DNA of 9,794 nucleotides from Desulfocapsa sp. (GTDB lineage: Bacteria; Desulfobacterota; Desulfobulbia; Desulfobulbales; Desulfocapsaceae): positions 1-9,794 of the forward strand of contig DAOWDZ010000246.1 of assembly GCA_030638765.1 (NCBI GenBank), in the 5' to 3' direction. Under the pieces are notes generated by a model. That model searched no databases. It was not told the origin of the DNA and saw only the letters and a list, made by a program, of their open reading frames with translations. This document shows, piece after piece, positions 7,339 to 9,794 of the stretch. Position numbers and translations under genes: made by a program. Numbering within the stretch: position 1 is the stretch's first letter; every line of letters starts with the position of its first letter.

Positions 7339-7348
7339 TGTGTCATAT

Positions 7349-9766
7349 ATGGAAGATAAAAATATAAAGCACCCGGAAGTTGAAGTGATAGAGGAAGGTG
7401 GGCAGCATAGTGATATAGTGATTCCCAATCAAATTCTTCCTCAGTATCTCTACCTTATCCCAATTGCCAGTAGGCCTTTTTTCCCAGGTCAGGTACAGCC
7501 CATTGTGTTATCCGGGGAGTACTGGAAGGATACCATTCAAAAAATTGGTGAAACTGATCAAAAACTGGTTGGTCTGGTATATACTCAAAATATTCCTGCT
7601 CAAGATACATCTCCTGAAGATTTTTCTAAAATTGGTTGTGTAGGGAAGGTTCTGAAGCCCACCATGGAAGAAAGCAATATCCATTTTATCTGTCAGGGAA
7701 TGGGGCGGTTTCGTATTAAGCGCTGGCTTGGTACAAAAGTACCATTTCTCGTCGAAGTTGAATATCCTGAGAATGAACAAAAGGCAGATATAAATGATAC
7801 GGAAATTAGAGCATATGCACTTTCTATTATAGCAGCAGTTAAAGAATTGGTGCAGGCGAACCCCTTACATGGTGAAGAACTCAAACAGGCTCTGCAGTAT
7901 TTTTCACCAAGTGATCCGGCTCCTCTTACCGATTTTGCGGCGACTCTTACCACCGCCACGGGAGCTGAATTACAAAAGGTTCTGGAAACGCTCCCTGTTT
8001 TAAAAAGAATGCAGCAGGTGTTTCCTCTGTTACAAAAAGAGGTGGAAATAACAAAGCTTCACGGTGAGATAAGCAAGGATGTAAATAGTAAAATCACAAA
8101 GAGACAACGGAAATTCTTTCTGGGTGAGCAGTTGAAAACAATCCAGAAAGAGCTTGGTATCACGAAGGATGATCGTAAGTCTGATGCTGAAGAATTTGAG
8201 AAGCGATTGGATAAATTGCATCCTCCAAAGCCCGCCATTGAACGAATTGAGGATGAATTGAATAAATTGAGTTTTCTTGAAAAAGGATCTCAGGAATATG
8301 CAGTAACCAGAAATTATCTCGACTGGATGAGTTCTGTTCCCTGGGGTGTTTTCTCAAAAGACAATCTCGATATTAAAGAGGCTAGAAAGAGTCTTGATAG
8401 AGATCATGATGGTCTTGATGACGTAAAAGAGCGGATTATAGAGTTCCTGGCAGTGGGAGCGTATAAAAAAGAAATATCCGGATCTATTATGCTGCTTGTC
8501 GGTCCTCCGGGTGTTGGTAAGACTTCCATTGGCCGTTCTGTCGCTGATGCTCTTGGCCGAGAATTTTATCGTTTTAGTCTTGGTGGTATGAGAGATGAGG
8601 CTGAGATTAAGGGACATAGGCGTACCTATATCGGCTCAATGCCGGGTAAGTTTGTTCAGGCCTTAAAAGAGACAAAAACAGCAAATCCAGTGATTATGCT
8701 GGATGAGATTGATAAGATTGGGGCCTCATTTCGAGGTGATCCGGCATCTGCCCTTCTTGAAGTGCTCGATCCTGAACAGAATGCTGATTTTCTGGATCAC
8801 TATCTTGATCTGCGGGTTGATCTCTCAAAGGTTCTTTTTATTTGTACAGCCAACCAGTTGGACAGTATTCCAGGTCCTCTGATTGATCGTATGGAGGTGA
8901 TACGACTTTCCGGTTACATTACTGAGGAAAAAATGGAGATAGCCAGGAATCATCTCTGGCCCAAAGCCTTAAAAAAAGCCGGCTTAATAAAAAAACAACT
9001 GAAGATCAGTGATCCTGCACTACGACTTCTTGTGGAAGGGTATGCAAGAGAAGCTGGAGTGAGGAAAACAGAAAAACATCTTTTGAAAATCGTGCGTAAA
9101 GCTGTGGTTCGTTTTCTGGAAGATCCGGATCTTCGCATATCGATAACGGTTAAAAATATTGAAGATTTCTTAGGGAAACCATTTTTTAAAAAGACATCTC
9201 AAATTTCAGGTGTTGGAGTCATCACAGGACTTGCCTGGACAGCTCTCGGAGGGGTTACTCTTTCCGTGGAAGCAGCCGCAGTACCGCGTGAGCATGCAGG
9301 GTTTAAACAGACTGGGCAGCTTGGTGATGTGATGAGAGAGTCTTCTGAGATAGCATATAGTTTTCTACTCTCAAATGCCAGCCGCTATGGGGTGAAGAAA
9401 GATTTTTTCAATAAGCATTTTATCCATCTTCATGTTCCGGAAGGTGCGACTCCAAAGGATGGTCCCAGTGCAGGTGTGACGATGGCTACAGCATTGCTCA
9501 GTTTTGCCATGGGGAAAAAAATGAAACGTAATCTTGCCATGACAGGTGAGTTAACACTTACAGGAATTGTCCTTCCAGTGGGAGGCATAAAAGAAAAGGT
9601 GATCGCTTCTAAGCGCAACGGTATCAGCGAATTGATTCTCCCTGAAGCAAACAGGGATGATTTTGAAACTCTTCCTGAGTATATTAAGGAAGGATTTACT
9701 GTGCATTTTGCTGAAAAATATGATCAAGTTGCAAAAATTGTGTTGTCTGCATTAAATGGAAAATAA
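7349..9766 (+). CDS. lon: ATP-dependent protease Lon
   Basis: A cytoplasmic hexameric AAA+ serine protease that unfolds and degrades misfolded proteins and selected short-lived regulators. The protein is 805 residues from the ATG at 7349 (E. coli Lon is 784). Seen: an N-terminal Lon substrate-binding domain from about 30 to 235 (LPQYLYLIPIASRPFFPGQVQPI); a helical/coiled-coil linker at about 236-345; the AAA+ module with Walker A GPPGVGKT (385-392), Walker B VIMLDEID (448-455), sensor-1 N502 and arginine-finger candidate R514; and the protease domain from about 615, with catalytic S707 in PKDGPSAG and K750 in GGIKEK, 43 residues apart as in E. coli Lon (S679/K722). The substrate-facing segment around 645-665 (VPREHAGFKQTGQLGDVM) is well conserved. 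The frame stays open upstream to a GTG at 7340, rejected on ribosome-site spacing. Divergent from the phosphoesterase operon. Bacteria of this group often carry more than one lon, so this may not be the only copy. Confidence 0.98.
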   Translation: MEDKNIKHPEVEVIEEGGQHSDIVIPNQILPQYLYLIPIASRPFFPGQVQPIVLSGEYWKDTIQKIGETDQKLVGLVYTQNIPAQDTSPEDFSKIGCVGKVLKPTMEESNIHFICQGMGRFRIKRWLGTKVPFLVEVEYPENEQKADINDTEIRAYALSIIAAVKELVQANPLHGEELKQALQYFSPSDPAPLTDFAATLTTATGAELQKVLETLPVLKRMQQVFPLLQKEVEITKLHGEISKDVNSKITKRQRKFFLGEQLKTIQKELGITKDDRKSDAEEFEKRLDKLHPPKPAIERIEDELNKLSFLEKGSQEYAVTRNYLDWMSSVPWGVFSKDNLDIKEARKSLDRDHDGLDDVKERIIEFLAVGAYKKEISGSIMLLVGPPGVGKTSIGRSVADALGREFYRFSLGGMRDEAEIKGHRRTYIGSMPGKFVQALKETKTANPVIMLDEIDKIGASFRGDPASALLEVLDPEQNADFLDHYLDLRVDLSKVLFICTANQLDSIPGPLIDRMEVIRLSGYITEEKMEIARNHLWPKALKKAGLIKKQLKISDPALRLLVEGYAREAGVRKTEKHLLKIVRKAVVRFLEDPDLRISITVKNIEDFLGKPFFKKTSQISGVGVITGLAWTALGGVTLSVEAAAVPREHAGFKQTGQLGDVMRESSEIAYSFLLSNASRYGVKKDFFNKHFIHLHVPEGATPKDGPSAGVTMATALLSFAMGKKMKRNLAMTGELTLTGIVLPVGGIKEKVIASKRNGISELILPEANRDDFETLPEYIKEGFTVHFAEKYDQVAKIVLSALNGK

Positions 9767-9794
9767 ATGAAATTCACGAAAAGTAACATTTTTA
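9767..9794 (+). CDS. Possible start of a further gene, cut by the window edge
   Basis: An ATG directly follows the lon stop codon (TAA at 9764-9766, ATG at 9767-9769). The nine codons that follow (MKFTKSNIF) stay open to the window edge. The ribosome site is weak (GGA at 9758-9760, inside the lon end), so it would depend on coupling to lon. The lysine-containing start could belong to a secreted or membrane protein, but nine residues cannot show this, and it may simply be non-coding sequence after lon. Confidence 0.25.

Larger units (their letters stand above)
7214..7348. promoter_or_regulatory. Divergent regulatory region between the phosphoesterase operon and lon
   Basis: This 135-base gap must contain promoters for both directions. 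Rightward: GTGACT (7251-7256), 17 bases, then TATAAC (7274-7279), start near 7286. Leftward: a perfect TATAAT (7277-7272) with only a poor -35 (GTGCTC, 7300-7295), start near 7265. The two -10 elements therefore overlap on opposite strands. Also present are a tandem TGACTTG repeat (7245-7258), an inverted repeat TGAC-TT-GTCA (7252-7261) over the lon -35, and an AGGTG/CACCT inverted repeat (7287-7291, 7298-7302) just after the lon start point. No CIRCE element and no clear sigma32-type CCCCAT box was seen. Confidence 0.5.

Noticed and set aside
7340..7348. In-frame GTG start for lon at 7340, adding MSY to the N-terminus
   Set aside because: The ribosome site GAGGAG ends at 7338, leaving 1 base of spacing; the ATG at 7349 has a workable 10 bases.
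1..9794. Mobile elements, CRISPR arrays, tRNA/rRNA genes, toxin-antitoxin pairs or a defence system
   Set aside because: No transposase or integrase motif, spaced direct-repeat array, cloverleaf, or small paired ORF was seen; all large frames are accounted for by intact housekeeping genes.

Overview
The window looks like an ordinary chromosomal housekeeping segment of a Gram-negative bacterium. Protein flavour (a Nfn/GltA-type flavoprotein, a TPR-AMIN-Amidase_3 cell-wall hydrolase, and the styles of Lon and MutS), together with the fairly AT-rich base composition, suggests a sulfate-reducing or sulfur-disproportionating Desulfobacterota, perhaps the Desulfobulbales. That placement is inference from sequence style; there is no rRNA gene in the window to confirm it.

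Layout: a complete flavoprotein oxidoreductase gene of the glutamate synthase small-subunit / NfnB family runs rightward at the left edge (25-1446). It converges on a leftward periplasmic N-acetylmuramoyl-L-alanine amidase gene (1515-3353), with a shared hairpin between them. A 190-base gap with a good sigma70-like promoter for the amidase follows. Next is a leftward three-gene operon transcribed from about 7265 down to 3544: a YfcE-like metallophosphoesterase, a HIT-family nucleotide hydrolase and mutS. Each pair overlaps by the four bases ATGA, so translation is probably coupled. A 135-base divergent intergenic region, whose -10 elements for the two directions overlap, separates this operon from a rightward, full-length lon protease gene (7349-9766). 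The last 28 bases may open a further gene.

Functionally the neighbourhood combines redox/nitrogen metabolism (flavoprotein), wall remodelling (amidase), nucleotide and DNA housekeeping (phosphoesterase, HIT hydrolase, MutS) and protein quality control (Lon). All recognised enzymes retain their key catalytic residues and none is broken. I found no mobile element, CRISPR array, tRNA, rRNA, phage gene or toxin-antitoxin pair, and no convincing new system. The points worth a second look are regulatory (the divergent lon/phosphoesterase promoter region, the amidase leader, the convergent hairpin) and contextual (the coupled phosphoesterase-HIT-mutS operon).
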